From Kurthia massiliensis (GTDB lineage: Bacteria > Bacillota > Bacilli > Bacillales_A > Planococcaceae), in the NCBI RefSeq assembly GCF_000285555.1, contig NZ_HE611007.1, positions 1 through 46,268 of the forward strand: DNA of 46,268 bases. Reading direction: 5' to 3'. Positions 28,596-40,215 of the stretch are shown one piece after another. The position numbers and the translations under genes are program-made. Below the pieces are notes generated by a model. The model worked only from the letters and a program-made list of their open reading frames with translations, was not told the DNA's origin and ran no database searches. The number at the start of each line of letters is the position of its first letter. Positions within the stretch are counted from its first letter, which is position 1.

Positions 28596-28619
28596 CATAA
28601 ACATTTATAGGAGGTAACG

Positions 28620-29468
28620 ATGAACATTTTGAAATTGCGACAACTACTCCAGCAATTTTTCATTGAAGATATTGGGGATGGTGATATTTCTAGCACGTCT
28701 ATTTTTCCACCATCTGAAAAAGGACACTTCTCTTTTTATGCAAAATCAGACGGTCTTTTTTGTGGTGCAGACATTATTCAGCAAGCATTTCACTTGTTAG
28801 ACCCGTCTATTCACGTGACGTTGCACGTAGCAGACGGTGATTTGATTACATACAATCAACAACTTGCAACGATTGAAGGGCCGATTCAAACATTGTTAAG
28901 CGGTGAGCGTGTCGTGTTGAATTTAGTTCAACGAATGAGCGCGATTGCGACGATGACCGAACGCGCAGTCGCGCAAACGGCCAATACGAACACGCGTATT
29001 TGTGATACGCGTAAGACGACACCCGGCCTACGCATGCTTGAAAAATATGCCGTACGCGTCGGTGGTGGCTACAATCATCGTTTCGGATTGTACGACTGCG
29101 TCATGTTAAAAGACAATCACATCGCTTTTTGTGGGTCGATCTCAGCAGCTATTGAACGCACGCGTCAAACGATTGGCCACACTGTCAACATCGAAGTTGA
29201 AATCGAATCTGAAGCACAATTGCACGAAGCAGTTGAGGCGGGTGCAGACATCATTATGTTTGATAATTGTACGCCGCAACAAATTACAGCGTGGCGTCCA
29301 TACGTCCCTGCGCATATCGTGACGGAAGCTTCAGGTGGTATCACACTTGAGACGATTGCTACCTATGCGGCAAGTGGCGTCGATTACATTTCGCTCGGTT
29401 TTTTAACACATTCTGTGCAAGCATTCGATATGTCTGCACGTGTCACATGGAAAGGAGCAACAATTTAA
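28620..29468 (+). CDS. nadC: Nicotinate-nucleotide pyrophosphorylase (quinolinate phosphoribosyltransferase)
   Basis: Converts quinolinate and PRPP to nicotinate mononucleotide, CO2 and PPi in de novo NAD synthesis. The 282 residues include the opening [11 protein letters not shown], the [18 protein letters not shown] helix, the substrate-binding [29 protein letters not shown] (about 135-163), and the barrel strands [19 protein letters not shown] and ASGGI. The ATG has AGGAGG 6 bases upstream. The stop shares one base with the nadA start (TAATG). Plus strand, unlike most of the window. Confidence 0.97.
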   Translation: MNILKLRQLLQQFFIEDIGDGDISSTSIFPPSEKGHFSFYAKSDGLFCGADIIQQAFHLLDPSIHVTLHVADGDLITYNQQLATIEGPIQTLLSGERVVLNLVQRMSAIATMTERAVAQTANTNTRICDTRKTTPGLRMLEKYAVRVGGGYNHRFGLYDCVMLKDNHIAFCGSISAAIERTRQTIGHTVNIEVEIESEAQLHEAVEAGADIIMFDNCTPQQITAWRPYVPAHIVTEASGGITLETIATYAASGVDYISLGFLTHSVQAFDMSARVTWKGATI

Positions 29469-30571
29469 TGAACCCAACGTTATTCGACCAATTATCGGCA
29501 TTACCTACACGCTACAAACAACTGACAGAAGCGGAGATGGTAACACGTATCCGTGACATCAAACATGAACTCGGCGATGAACTACTCATTCCTGGGCATC
29601 ATTATCAACGAGATGAAGTGATTCAATTTGCAGACGTAACAGGAGATTCATTGCAACTCGCACAAATTTGCGCGCAAAATCGTCAAGCGAAGCATATCGT
29701 CTTTTGCGGCGTGCATTTCATGGCTGAAACAGCGGACATGTTAACGACTAATGCGCAAACCGTTTATTTGCCTGATATGCGTGCTGGTTGCTCGATGGCG
29801 GACATGGCGAACATGACGCAAACGACACGCGCATGGGAGGCGCTTACGCAACTGTTTGGCAACACAATCGTGCCACTAACGTATGTTAACTCAACTGCAA
29901 GCATTAAAGCTTTCGTCGGCCAACATGGCGGCGCTTGCGTCACATCGTCAAATGCGAAAAAAATGGTCGAGTGGGCGTTTACGCAGCGTACACGTCTGCT
30001 CTTTTTACCGGATCAACATCTCGGCCGTAATACCGCTTTTGACCTCGGTATCCGACTCGACCAGATGGCGGTTTGGGACCCGATTCATGAGAAATTACGC
30101 TACGAAGGAAACATTGCCGACGTGCGCGTCATTTTATGGCAAGGGCATTGTTCGGTTCATGAAGGGTTTCAACCATGGCATATCGAGCACATTCGTACAC
30201 ATGAGCCCGATATGAACATTATCGTTCACCCAGAATGTAGTCACGAAGTCGTTCAAGCAGCCGACGACAACGGCTCAACAAAATATATTATCGATACGAT
30301 TGCCGCCGCTCCGAGTGGCTCACGTTGGGCGATTGGCACCGAGATGAATCTCGTTAAACGTTTAATCGCTGCTCACCCTGATAAGCACATTATTTCATTG
30401 AATACGAATATGTGTCCGTGTTTAACGATGAATCGTATCGACCTTCCTCACTTACTATGGGCGCTTGAGATGATCGTTGCAGGCGAACGTGGCAATGTTA
30501 TTTCAGTAGATGCTGAAACGACGGCACAATCGCTTTTAGCGCTAGAACGCATGCTACAATTTGCAACGTAA
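29468..30571 (+). CDS. nadA: Quinolinate synthase A
   Basis: Condenses iminoaspartate with dihydroxyacetone phosphate to quinolinate at a 4Fe-4S cluster. The 367 residues are the long Bacillus-type form. Candidate cluster cysteines lie in [10 protein letters not shown] (near 112) and NMCPCLTMN (near 320); other conserved segments are [36 protein letters not shown] and [13 protein letters not shown]. The start is the ATG at 29468, with AAAGGAG 10 bases upstream. Its iminoaspartate supplier, nadB, is not next to it as it is in Bacillus. Confidence 0.97.
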   Translation: MNPTLFDQLSALPTRYKQLTEAEMVTRIRDIKHELGDELLIPGHHYQRDEVIQFADVTGDSLQLAQICAQNRQAKHIVFCGVHFMAETADMLTTNAQTVYLPDMRAGCSMADMANMTQTTRAWEALTQLFGNTIVPLTYVNSTASIKAFVGQHGGACVTSSNAKKMVEWAFTQRTRLLFLPDQHLGRNTAFDLGIRLDQMAVWDPIHEKLRYEGNIADVRVILWQGHCSVHEGFQPWHIEHIRTHEPDMNIIVHPECSHEVVQAADDNGSTKYIIDTIAAAPSGSRWAIGTEMNLVKRLIAAHPDKHIISLNTNMCPCLTMNRIDLPHLLWALEMIVAGERGNVISVDAETTAQSLLALERMLQFAT

Positions 30572-30572
30572 G

Positions 30573-30606
30573 AAAAAGGACTATGCGCGGATGCATAGTC
30601 CTTTTT
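30573..30606. terminator. Bidirectional terminator between nadA and spoVG
   Basis: A perfect 14-pair stem (30573-30586 with 30593-30606) with a 6-base loop and A/T runs in the arms, between the convergent genes nadA and spoVG. Confidence 0.92.
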
Positions 30607-30624
30607 GTATCGGCTGCACGCAGC

Positions 30625-30912
30625 TTATACTTTTTCAGCCACGACTTCTTCAGTCATCTCTTCAGCGTTTTCATAAGCTGTCAGTACAGCCTGTTGAATT
30701 TTTGTACGCATATCTGAGTTAATCGGGTGCGCGATATCACGGAACTCGCCATCCGGTGTACGCTTGCTTGGCATAGCGACAAATAGTCCTGTATTACCGT
30801 CAATCACGCGAATATCGTGAACGACGAACTCGTTGTCTAGTGTGATGGAAGCGATTGCACGCATGCGACCCTCAGTTTGAACACGACGTAATCTAACATC
30901 AGTTACTTCCAT
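30625..30912 (-). CDS. spoVG: Regulatory protein SpoVG
   Basis: A small nucleic-acid-binding regulator, known to affect septation and stage V sporulation in Bacillus and capsule or virulence genes in Staphylococcus and Listeria. The 95 residues open [26 protein letters not shown] and contain the conserved [23 protein letters not shown] and [11 protein letters not shown]. The ATG at 30912 has AGAGGTGG upstream; a longer reading adds 10 residues over the ribosome site. Retained despite loss of nearby sporulation genes. Downstream of purR-ridA, but a terminator intervenes. Confidence 0.96.
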   Translation of the reverse strand: MEVTDVRLRRVQTEGRMRAIASITLDNEFVVHDIRVIDGNTGLFVAMPSKRTPDGEFRDIAHPINSDMRTKIQQAVLTAYENAEEMTEEVVAEKV

Positions 30913-30966
30913 TCTTTTCACCACCTCTCTTCTTAGATGCAAAAATTAACTCTTTCCTACTAATAT

Positions 30967-30992
30967 ATTCGATAAAAATACATTTTTTTCCT
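30967..30992 (-). promoter_or_regulatory. Possible sigma-H-like spoVG promoter
   Basis: Minus-strand AGGAAAA (30986-30992) and GAAT (30967-30970), 15 bases apart, resemble the sigma-H promoter of B. subtilis spoVG (AGGATTT, 14 bases, GAATT). An A/T-rich inverted repeat (TTTTAGAAA...TTTTCTAAAA, about 31010-31040) lies upstream, where Bacillus has an AbrB-bound A/T-rich region. The spacing is one base long. Confidence 0.35.
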
Positions 30993-31040
30993 TCTTTTCC
31001 TGAAAAATATTTTTTAGAAATTTCCAAAAATTTTCTAAAA

Positions 31041-31073
31041 AAATAAACCACTTCGTAAAAAAGTGGTTTATTT
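31041..31073 (-). terminator. ridA terminator
   Basis: A perfect 13-pair stem AAATAAACCACTT / AAGTGGTTTATTT with a 7-base loop and a following T-run on the minus strand. Confidence 0.9.
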
Positions 31074-31088
31074 ACACAAAATATGAAA

Positions 31089-31460
31089 TTATACGAGTGC
31101 GATAACTTCGATTTCAACTTTAACATCTTTAGGTAAACGCGCTACTTCTACACAGCTACGCGCTGGTTTATGATCGCCAAAATGACGTGCATATTCTTCG
31201 TTTAACTCTGCAAATTCATTCATATCTGAAATGAATACAGTTGTTTTCACAACTTTGTCTAACGAAGAACCAGCTTCTGCTAGTACCGCTTTTAAATTTT
31301 CGAAAACTTGGTTTGTTTGTTCAGTAATAGAACCTTCTACAAGCTCGCCATCCGCAGTTAGTGGAATTTGGCCTGAGCTATAAAAAATGTTGTTCACAAT
31401 AACCCCTTGCACGTACGGTCCGATTGCCGCTGGTGCGTTCTTTGTTGCTACTTCTTTCAT
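31089..31460 (-). CDS. ridA: RidA enamine/imine deaminase
   Basis: Hydrolyses reactive 2-aminoacrylate and related imines released by PLP enzymes, protecting metabolism. The 123 residues are the usual length, with [25 protein letters not shown], the catalytic-site arginine in [23 protein letters not shown] near 103, and the FENLKAVL helix. Known as yabJ in Bacillus, where it is cotranscribed with purR. Here it starts 4 bases after the purR stop, so cotranscription is near certain. The ribosome site (AAGGGTGG) lies in the purR end. Confidence 0.96.
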   Translation of the reverse strand: MKEVATKNAPAAIGPYVQGVIVNNIFYSSGQIPLTADGELVEGSITEQTNQVFENLKAVLAEAGSSLDKVVKTTVFISDMNEFAELNEEYARHFGDHKPARSCVEVARLPKDVKVEIEVIALV

Positions 31461-31463
31461 TAC

Positions 31464-32291
31464 TTAGTTGCCACCCTTCGAAAAATAATTACCCTCCGTT
31501 AACTCAATCGTACGATCTTTTTCATTGACGTCTTTTAATTTTACTAATGAATAGTAATCATCGACTAAGCGCTCATCAGGATGTTCTGCCTCTACAAGTA
31601 CGGCGACGCCCGCAAGTGTACAGTCAAACTCTTCTAATAAATTTTTCATCCCGTTCATCGTACCACCGACTTTCATAAAGTCATCGGTAATGAGGACGCG
31701 CTGACCACTTTTCATGCTACGTTTTGATAGCACCATCGTTTGAATACGACGCGAAGAGCCTGATACGTAGTTAATACTTACTGTTGAACCTTCTGTTACT
31801 TTGTTATCGCGACGGACAACAACGACTGGTACGTTCAAGTGGCGTGCAATTGCATGCGCAATTGAAATCCCTTTCGTTGCAACGGTCATAATAATATCTA
31901 TTTCTTGATCACAAAATGCTGAGGCAAATACTTTACCGACTTTATTCATCAACTCTGGGTTGCCTAAAAGATCGGTCATAAATAAATAACCACCTGGCAG
32001 TAGGCGATCGGAATGACTAAGTTCTAAAATTAATTCTGCAATTACTTTTTTAGCGGATGCTTCAGGAACGTTCGGGATGTATTTTACACCACCTGCTGCG
32101 CCTGGGACTGTAATTAAATGTCCAATCCCTCTTTCTTCAAATGTATCTTTCACAATCGATAAGTCTTCACTAATAGAAGATTTAGCCGACTGATATGATT
32201 CAGCGAAAAATGTAAGGGGGATTAATTGTTGTGGATGCTCCAATAAATAATGCGTCATGTCAACAAGACGCTCACTACGCTTCCATTTCAT
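31464..32291 (-). CDS. purR: Purine operon repressor PurR
   Basis: A PRPP-responsive repressor of purine genes in Firmicutes. The 275 residues have an N-terminal winged helix (residues 1-75: SERLVDMTHYLLEHPQQLIPL, FAESYQSAKSSISEDLSIVK) and a phosphoribosyltransferase-like domain with the PRPP loop RVLITDDFMKVGGTM near 200-214. It binds PRPP and lacks enzymatic activity in this family. A CGAATGTTT sequence in its own leader (about 32307) loosely resembles a PurBox half, suggesting possible autoregulation. ATG with AGGAGAGGA upstream. Confidence 0.96.
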   Translation of the reverse strand: MKWKRSERLVDMTHYLLEHPQQLIPLTFFAESYQSAKSSISEDLSIVKDTFEERGIGHLITVPGAAGGVKYIPNVPEASAKKVIAELILELSHSDRLLPGGYLFMTDLLGNPELMNKVGKVFASAFCDQEIDIIMTVATKGISIAHAIARHLNVPVVVVRRDNKVTEGSTVSINYVSGSSRRIQTMVLSKRSMKSGQRVLITDDFMKVGGTMNGMKNLLEEFDCTLAGVAVLVEAEHPDERLVDDYYSLVKLKDVNEKDRTIELTEGNYFSKGGN

Positions 32292-32358
32292 GAAATCCTC
32301 TCCTAGATACGAATGTTTTATACAAAAAATACCATAAATATACGTGTTTACGCAAGTG

Positions 32359-33213
32359 TTATCGGTCGCCTAAAAGTCGAACCGCATACACTTCATCACA
32401 AAAACCTTTGAGACCATTAACGATGCGTGTTGTACGAGCCTCAGTTTGCACGAGTGCAAACACTGTCGGGCCGCTACCACTCATCAATACACCATCTGCT
32501 CCGAAGCGTTTCATTTGTTCTTTAATGCTTGAAACTTCCGGGTGCATATCTAATGTGACACTTTCTAATACATTGCCTAGTGTATCACACATTTTAACGT
32601 AATCGTTCGTATGAATCGCCTCAACCATGTCGGCTGTATTCGGGTGCTCAACGTTATCTAACTTTAAGCCACCGTACACTGCAGCTGTTGAAACGCTAAT
32701 TGTCGGTTTCGCTAAAATGACCCAGCTACTTGGCGGTGCTGGAATGTGTTCAATCTTTTCGCCACGTCCGCGTGCGATTGCAGTACCACCATATACACAG
32801 AATGATACGTCTGAGCCAATTTCCTCACCTAGCACCGCTAATTCATCAATTGATAAGTTTAAGTGCCATAATTCATTTAAGCCTTTTAGCGTCGCTGCTG
32901 CATCGCTGCTGCCGCCCGCTAATCCTGCAGCTACAGGAATTTGTTTATCGATTGAGATTGCAACACCTTCCGCTACGTTGAAGCGATCTTGTAATAGTTT
33001 CGCCGCTTGATAAGCTAAGTTGCGTTGATCGTCCGGAACAAAATTATTGCTTGAATGGATTAAGATGGCGCCATCATGTCGTAGTTCTAATCCGACGCGG
33101 TCAGCTAAATCAACCGTCGTCATAATCATTTCTACTTCGTGATATCCATCTGGACGTTTGTGGAGTACGTCTAATGTTAAATTAATTTTCGCAGGTGCTT
33201 TTACGTAAAGCAT
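32359..33213 (-). CDS. ispE: 4-diphosphocytidyl-2-C-methyl-D-erythritol kinase
   Basis: A GHMP kinase that phosphorylates CDP-ME in the non-mevalonate isoprenoid pathway. The 284 residues contain [27 protein letters not shown] at the start, the ATP loop [22 protein letters not shown] near 88-109, and the C-terminal [16 protein letters not shown] with GAGGTAAGC upstream. Presence implies the MEP pathway. It sits between veg and purR, as in Bacillus, without the intervening sspF. Confidence 0.97.
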   Translation of the reverse strand: MLYVKAPAKINLTLDVLHKRPDGYHEVEMIMTTVDLADRVGLELRHDGAILIHSSNNFVPDDQRNLAYQAAKLLQDRFNVAEGVAISIDKQIPVAAGLAGGSSDAAATLKGLNELWHLNLSIDELAVLGEEIGSDVSFCVYGGTAIARGRGEKIEHIPAPPSSWVILAKPTISVSTAAVYGGLKLDNVEHPNTADMVEAIHTNDYVKMCDTLGNVLESVTLDMHPEVSSIKEQMKRFGADGVLMSGSGPTVFALVQTEARTTRIVNGLKGFCDEVYAVRLLGDR

Positions 33214-33311
33214 ATGCTTACCTCACTTTCATCATGGCTTTCATCGCCCTTTGTCACTGTGTCTTATTCTACCACATGACGATTTCATTGACGATTTGAA
33301 GCATGAAAAAA

Positions 33312-33331
33312 GCCACGCGAAGCTGCGTGGC
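33312..33331 (-). terminator. Second terminator downstream of veg
   Basis: GCCACGC / GCGTGGC with a 6-base loop, followed on the minus strand by six T. Confidence 0.8.
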
Positions 33332-33344
33332 AGTCAAAACAAAA

Positions 33345-33387
33345 CACTTATAAAACACCCCTTTAAAGAAGGACGGTTTTATAAGTG
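33345..33387 (-). terminator. veg terminator
   Basis: A perfect 12-pair stem CACTTATAAAAC (33345-33356) / GTTTTATAAGTG (33376-33387) with a 19-base loop, 27 bases after the veg stop. With the next hairpin it makes a double stop before ispE. Confidence 0.8.
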
Positions 33388-33414
33388 CCCGAAAAAGATT
33401 AAATATAAATACAA

Positions 33415-33675
33415 TTATTCGGCAACGGCTAATTTAGAGTCGTCTTCGAATGTAATTTCTACTGCTTCTGTCAAAATATCTGTGTAGCTGTAAGAAACGC
33501 GTTCAAATGCGTTCTCATCTTGGTCAAGATCAACGACGAATACTGCGCGATACGTTTCGCGTAATACGCCTACTCTCTCGATTGTTTTTTTACGACCACC
33601 ATTTGCTTTTAATTGCATGCGTTGGCCTAAATGACTGTCTAACGACTTTTTAATGTCGGCTAATGTTTTTGGCAT
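33415..33675 (-). CDS. veg: Veg protein
   Basis: A small, highly expressed protein of the DUF1021 family, linked in B. subtilis to biofilm matrix gene expression through SinR; its biochemical role is unclear. The 86 residues start [37 protein letters not shown] and end in an acidic strand segment ([15 protein letters not shown]). The ATG has GAGGTG upstream. Two strong sigma-A promoters precede it. In Bacillus yabG lies upstream and sspF downstream; both are missing here. Confidence 0.96.
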   Translation of the reverse strand: MPKTLADIKKSLDSHLGQRMQLKANGGRKKTIERVGVLRETYRAVFVVDLDQDENAFERVSYSYTDILTEAVEITFEDDSKLAVAE

Positions 33676-33699
33676 TATGCTTACACCTCACTATAAGAT

Positions 33700-33728
33700 A
33701 GTATAACAAGGTACTAGTAAAAAGTCAA
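33700..33728 (-). promoter_or_regulatory. veg promoter, proximal
   Basis: Minus-strand TTGACT (33723-33728), a 17-base spacer and TATACT (33700-33705), about 25 bases before the veg start. Confidence 0.85.
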
Positions 33729-33740
33729 CTGTAAATTTAT

Positions 33741-33769
33741 ATTTTATCAATTACATATTTTTATGTCAA
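33741..33769 (-). promoter_or_regulatory. veg promoter, distal
   Basis: Minus-strand TTGACA (33764-33769), a 17-base spacer and TAAAAT (33741-33746). With the proximal promoter it gives a tandem pair 41 bases apart. The veg promoter of B. subtilis is also one of its strongest. Confidence 0.85.
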
Positions 33770-33813
33770 TTATTTTATCGTGTTTTTCCTATGCTTTTTT
33801 TGCATGACGCATA

Positions 33814-35248
<1,435 letters not shown>

Positions 35249-35352
35249 TTGTGGGAATCCTCTTTTCGTTAATAACTACGTTCTAAAAATAAACAATATG
35301 CTTATTATAATATGTCCTCGCTAAAATAGAAAGTCGACCGAATCGCATAAAA

Positions 35353-35381
35353 AAACGGCCTCACACAATGTGAAACCGTTT
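35353..35381 (-). terminator. Terminator of the 3D-domain gene
   Basis: AAACGGCCTCACA pairs with TGTGAAACCGTTT (G-U pairs on the minus strand), followed by a T-run. Confidence 0.85.
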
Positions 35382-35388
35382 CGTCTGA

Positions 35389-36093
35389 TTAATAAACTGT
35401 GACTTTAACTGTACGACGTCCCCAGTTTAATGCTTGTGATTTGCTCGACATAAATACATCGATTTTGTTACCTTTGATCGCGCCGCCTGTATCGCCTGCT
35501 ACAGCTAAGCCGTAACCTTCAACGTATACTTTTGAACCTAATTTGATGACACGTGGGTCGACTGCGATGACTTTTTTATTTGGGTTAGCACGTAAGTTAA
35601 TACCTGTCGCTGTACGTCCCGAACATCCTGCACAGTATGCTGTGTATGCTGTTGATGAGACGTAAAATGTACGACCTGCGCTACCTGTACGTGTAATGCC
35701 TGTTAAGTATTTAGAGTTTACGTAACCTTTTTTTCCTTTGTAAGAAACTTTTACCCAGTTACCTTTACGGCCGCCAACGTAAGTTACTTTCTTACCTTTT
35801 GGAATTTTATATTTGATTTTATATTTCACACTTGCGCCGCTACGTGCGTTTAAATGTGCTTTCGTTTTCACCGTTTTGTTACTCACAGTTGTAATCTTTT
35901 CGCCTGCGAAACGATTCGCGTAAGCGTCAGATGTTTTATGTTGTACGTTATTTGTTGTTTTTGCCTGTTCATTAGTTGCAGTACTAAATACTGTAGCTAC
36001 TACAAACGCAATCATAAGTGATAATGCTGCGAAGATCACTTTCGAATTTTTAAATGATTCCGGGAACAGTTTTTTCATGGAATGATTTGACAT
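35389..36093 (-). CDS. SH3b plus 3D-domain cell-wall protein at the yabE position
   Basis: A probable secreted or membrane-anchored cell-wall lytic protein. The 234 residues have a basic start, one hydrophobic segment (about 20-38, VIFAALSLMIAFVVATVFS), a linker, a bacterial SH3 domain (about 75-130; LNARSGASVKYKIKYKIPKGKKVTYVGG, WVKVSYKGKKGYVNSKYL) and a C-terminal 3D domain with its three aspartates (VDPRVI, GDTGGAIKG, KIDVFM). 3D domains occur in resuscitation-factor-like transglycosylases. B. subtilis YabE has G5/DUF348 repeats in place of SH3b, so the wall-binding module differs. ATG at 36093 with AAGGAGG upstream; the longer GTG form overlaps this site. Confidence 0.88.
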   Translation of the reverse strand: MSNHSMKKLFPESFKNSKVIFAALSLMIAFVVATVFSTATNEQAKTTNNVQHKTSDAYANRFAGEKITTVSNKTVKTKAHLNARSGASVKYKIKYKIPKGKKVTYVGGRKGNWVKVSYKGKKGYVNSKYLTGITRTGSAGRTFYVSSTAYTAYCAGCSGRTATGINLRANPNKKVIAVDPRVIKLGSKVYVEGYGLAVAGDTGGAIKGNKIDVFMSSKSQALNWGRRTVKVTVY

Positions 36094-36121
36094 GAAAAAT
36101 ACCTCCTTATTCACTCGTTGG

Positions 36122-36151
36122 ATTATATAGAGTGTCGTTTAGTGCTGTCAA
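36122..36151 (-). promoter_or_regulatory. Promoter of the 3D-domain gene
   Basis: Minus-strand TTGACA (36146-36151), an 18-base spacer and TATAAT (36122-36127), giving a leader of only about 20 bases. The rest of the gap to tatD (36152-36231) has a small AGTC/GACT hairpin but no clear terminator. Confidence 0.8.
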
Positions 36152-36231
36152 CAGCGACGCATATTTACATAAAATGCAAAACCCCGCTATATCAACGTTT
36201 CACGAATTTCGGAGGTTATAGTCCTAAAGAC

Positions 36232-37005
36232 TTATTTTATGCGATAGAAACGTTGTGCATTTTCCGTCGTGATGCGCTCGACCTCAGAGACGTCAATCCC
36301 GCGTAGTTGCGCGATTTCTGCGGCAATTAATGGGATGTAAGACGGCTCATTTCTTTTGCCCCTATTTGGGTGCGGTGCAAGGAAAGGTGCGTCCGTTTCT
36401 AAAATAATTCGTTCTAGTGGAATTTCTGCGGCTACTTTCTTCGGTGTTTTTGCGTTTTTAAACGTCACTGGTCCACCTAGGCCGACGTAAAAATTAAGCT
36501 TTTGAATAATCGTTTCTGCGACTTCGACACTCGCGCTAAATGAGTGCATCACACCACCAACTTGTTCTGCATGTTCTTCCATCAAAATGCGAACACAATC
36601 ACCCGTTGCTTCACGGTTATGAATAATAATTGGTAAGTTGACACGTTTTGCAAGCTGAATTTGCTTACGGAAAATATCATGTTGCACATCTTTCGGTGAT
36701 TTATCCCAGTGATAATCCAACCCTGTTTCTCCAATGGCTACGACTTTGTTATGAGTTGTGGCAAGTTGCTCGATCCATTTTAAATCCTCGTCTGTGCAAT
36801 CGATCGCATCTACAGGGTGCCAACCAATGGCTGCGTAGATAAAATCATATGTGTCAGCGAGTTCTAACGCACGCTCGATCGTCGGGCGGTCAAAACCGAT
36901 TACGACCATCTGTTTGACGTTGTTTTCAAACGCGCGTGCAATCACTTGCTCCAGATCTTCATTATATTGTTCGTTGTTTAAGTGTACATGTGTGTCAATA
37001 AACAT
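36232..37005 (-). CDS. tatD: TatD-family metal-dependent hydrolase / DNase
   Basis: A TIM-barrel metallohydrolase of the TatD/YcfH family, with 3'-5' exonuclease activity reported in relatives. The 257 residues show the metal-binding HVHLN near residue 6, AIGETGLDYHW near 90, LPIIIHNREA near 125, GGVMHSFSAS near 150 and the LETDAPFLAPHPNRGKRNEPSYI C-terminal motif with its catalytic aspartate. I use the ATG at 37005, 7 bases after AGGAG; an ATG 6 bases earlier is too close to it. Corresponds to yabD in Bacillus. Confidence 0.95.
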   Translation of the reverse strand: MFIDTHVHLNNEQYNEDLEQVIARAFENNVKQMVVIGFDRPTIERALELADTYDFIYAAIGWHPVDAIDCTDEDLKWIEQLATTHNKVVAIGETGLDYHWDKSPKDVQHDIFRKQIQLAKRVNLPIIIHNREATGDCVRILMEEHAEQVGGVMHSFSASVEVAETIIQKLNFYVGLGGPVTFKNAKTPKKVAAEIPLERIILETDAPFLAPHPNRGKRNEPSYIPLIAAEIAQLRGIDVSEVERITTENAQRFYRIK

Positions 37006-37196
37006 AAACATGCTCCTATCTGCAATTTATTTTACGCATTAAAACGATTTCATACATATCTTCTATATTACATTTTCATTACAAATATTATAAATAGCTA
37101 ATATTTTTCTTTGATGTCCGCCGTATAAAAAGGTATTTTTTACACAAAAAGGTATGAATATAGCTATTTGGCACCTATTATCCACGCAATAAATAG

Positions 37197-37227
37197 AAAG
37201 AGCCTACTTCAAAAAAGCAGGCTCTTT
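37197..37227 (-). terminator. metG terminator
   Basis: AAAGAGCCTACTT pairs with AAGCAGGCTCTTT (one G-U pair on the minus strand) with a 5-base loop. The T-run after it is mixed. The rest of this 243-base gap is A/T-rich, with a direct repeat of AAAAAGGTAT (near 37127 and 37147), and must hold the tatD promoter. Confidence 0.75.
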
Positions 37228-37248
37228 CTTCTATTATGTGTGTCGATA

Positions 37249-39252
<2,004 letters not shown>

Positions 39253-39299
39253 CTACTATTTTAGCTAAGTAGACAAACCGAAGCAATGAAAGTTTATTT

Positions 39300-39328
39300 T
39301 GTCGAAACAAATGTCTTTTTTTGTCGAA
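39300..39328. promoter_or_regulatory. Pair of Spo0A-box-like sites upstream of metG
   Basis: TGTCGAA occurs at 39300-39306 and 39322-39328, both inside a longer TTGTCGAAA, 22 bases apart (about two helical turns). This is the exact Spo0A box core. They lie in the metG-abrB divergent gap. Nearby metG promoter elements (TATACT near 39248) are weak. Confidence 0.55.
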
Positions 39329-39475
39329 AATTAGTCAATAATATTAAACGCTCTAAAATGCATAAAAACCATCGAAAAACATAATATTTTTCTAATTAAA
39401 TCAAAAAATTACGCAATACAGCCCGCTTAAAAACCAATTATTTGAAAAAAATTTTTAATTTAGGAGAAAAAATAA

Positions 39476-39504
39476 TTGACGATAATGTCATTAGTTGGTA
39501 TGAT
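39476..39504 (+). promoter_or_regulatory. abrB promoter
   Basis: TTGACG (39476-39481), a 17-base spacer and TATGAT (39499-39504), with A-rich sequence upstream. Transcription should begin near 39511, giving a leader of about 70 bases. Confidence 0.8.
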
Positions 39505-39525
39505 TAGTTCCAGACAAAGAAATGA

Positions 39526-39542
39526 TGTCGAAATTTGACGAA
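39526..39542 (+). promoter_or_regulatory. Tandem Spo0A boxes downstream of the abrB promoter
   Basis: TGTCGAA (39526-39532) and TGACGAA (39536-39542), 10 bases apart, lie about 15-32 bases past the predicted transcription start. The B. subtilis abrB promoter, as I recall it, has the same pair (TGTCGAA...TGACGAA) in the same place, where Spo0A-P represses. Confidence 0.75.
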
Positions 39543-39583
39543 CTACAATATAAATGAACCAAACAATTAGGAGGAATTTTACA

Positions 39584-39862
39584 ATGAAATCTACAGGTAT
39601 CGTACGTAAAGTTGACGAATTAGGACGTGTCGTTATTCCAATCGAATTACGCCGTACATTAGGAATTGCAGAAAAAGACGCTTTAGAAATCTACGTTGAT
39701 GATGACAAAATCATCTTAAAAAAATATTTACCAAACATGACTTGTGCTGTAACTGGTGAAGTATCAGACGATAACTTCCGTTTAGCTGGCGGTAACTTAA
39801 TCCTTAGCCCAGAAGGTGCACAAATCTTAGTTAAAGAAATCCAATCTAAATTAAACAAATAA
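39584..39862 (+). CDS. abrB: Transition-state regulator AbrB
   Basis: A DNA-binding dimer or tetramer that represses post-exponential genes in Bacillus. The 92 residues have the swapped-hairpin AbrB DNA-binding domain at the N terminus (STGIVRKVDELGRVVIPIELRRTLGI, residues 3-28, then DALEIYVDDDKIILKKY) and the C-terminal multimerisation half (about 52-92). The ATG has TAGGAGG 9 bases upstream. It runs opposite to metG and rsmI, as in Bacillus. AbrB and SpoVT are paralogues; promoter, Spo0A boxes and locus support AbrB. Confidence 0.95.
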   Translation: MKSTGIVRKVDELGRVVIPIELRRTLGIAEKDALEIYVDDDKIILKKYLPNMTCAVTGEVSDDNFRLAGGNLILSPEGAQILVKEIQSKLNK

Positions 39863-39973
39863 TTTAGTTGTCGTAACATCCCATTTCCAATCCCTTAAAA
39901 TAGATTTAAAATAATTAACGAATTACCATTTAACAAATAACCCTTGTTTTGTATGTGAGAATTATATATAGAG

Positions 39974-40015
39974 GCCCCGATGAATTTTCGCCGATTCATC
40001 GGGGCTACGTTTTTT
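39974..40015 (+). terminator. abrB terminator
   Basis: A perfect 12-pair stem GCCCCGATGAAT (39974-39985) / ATTCATCGGGGC (39994-40005) followed by eight T. The 110 bases between the abrB stop and this hairpin hold nothing recognisable. Confidence 0.92.
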
Positions 40016-40215
40016 TTGGAGTTTCTTCTATTATAAATAGAATGATATATATAGCATTAGATTCATAACCGTTTCAATATAAATAAGAGACTGGAACATA
40101 AGCAAAAATTCCAGCCGTTAATAGAGAAAGTGATGTCGAATTCGATATTACTTTCTTTATTTTTATGCACAACAGTAAAATGAGCTGTAAAGAATAATAG
40201 ATAGTCATATATGAA

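Noticed and set aside
36152..36231. Possible ydaO-type (c-di-AMP) riboswitch upstream of the 3D-domain gene
   Set aside because: Such riboswitches often precede wall-hydrolase genes, but this stretch is upstream of the consensus promoter and lacks the conserved paired core I would expect.
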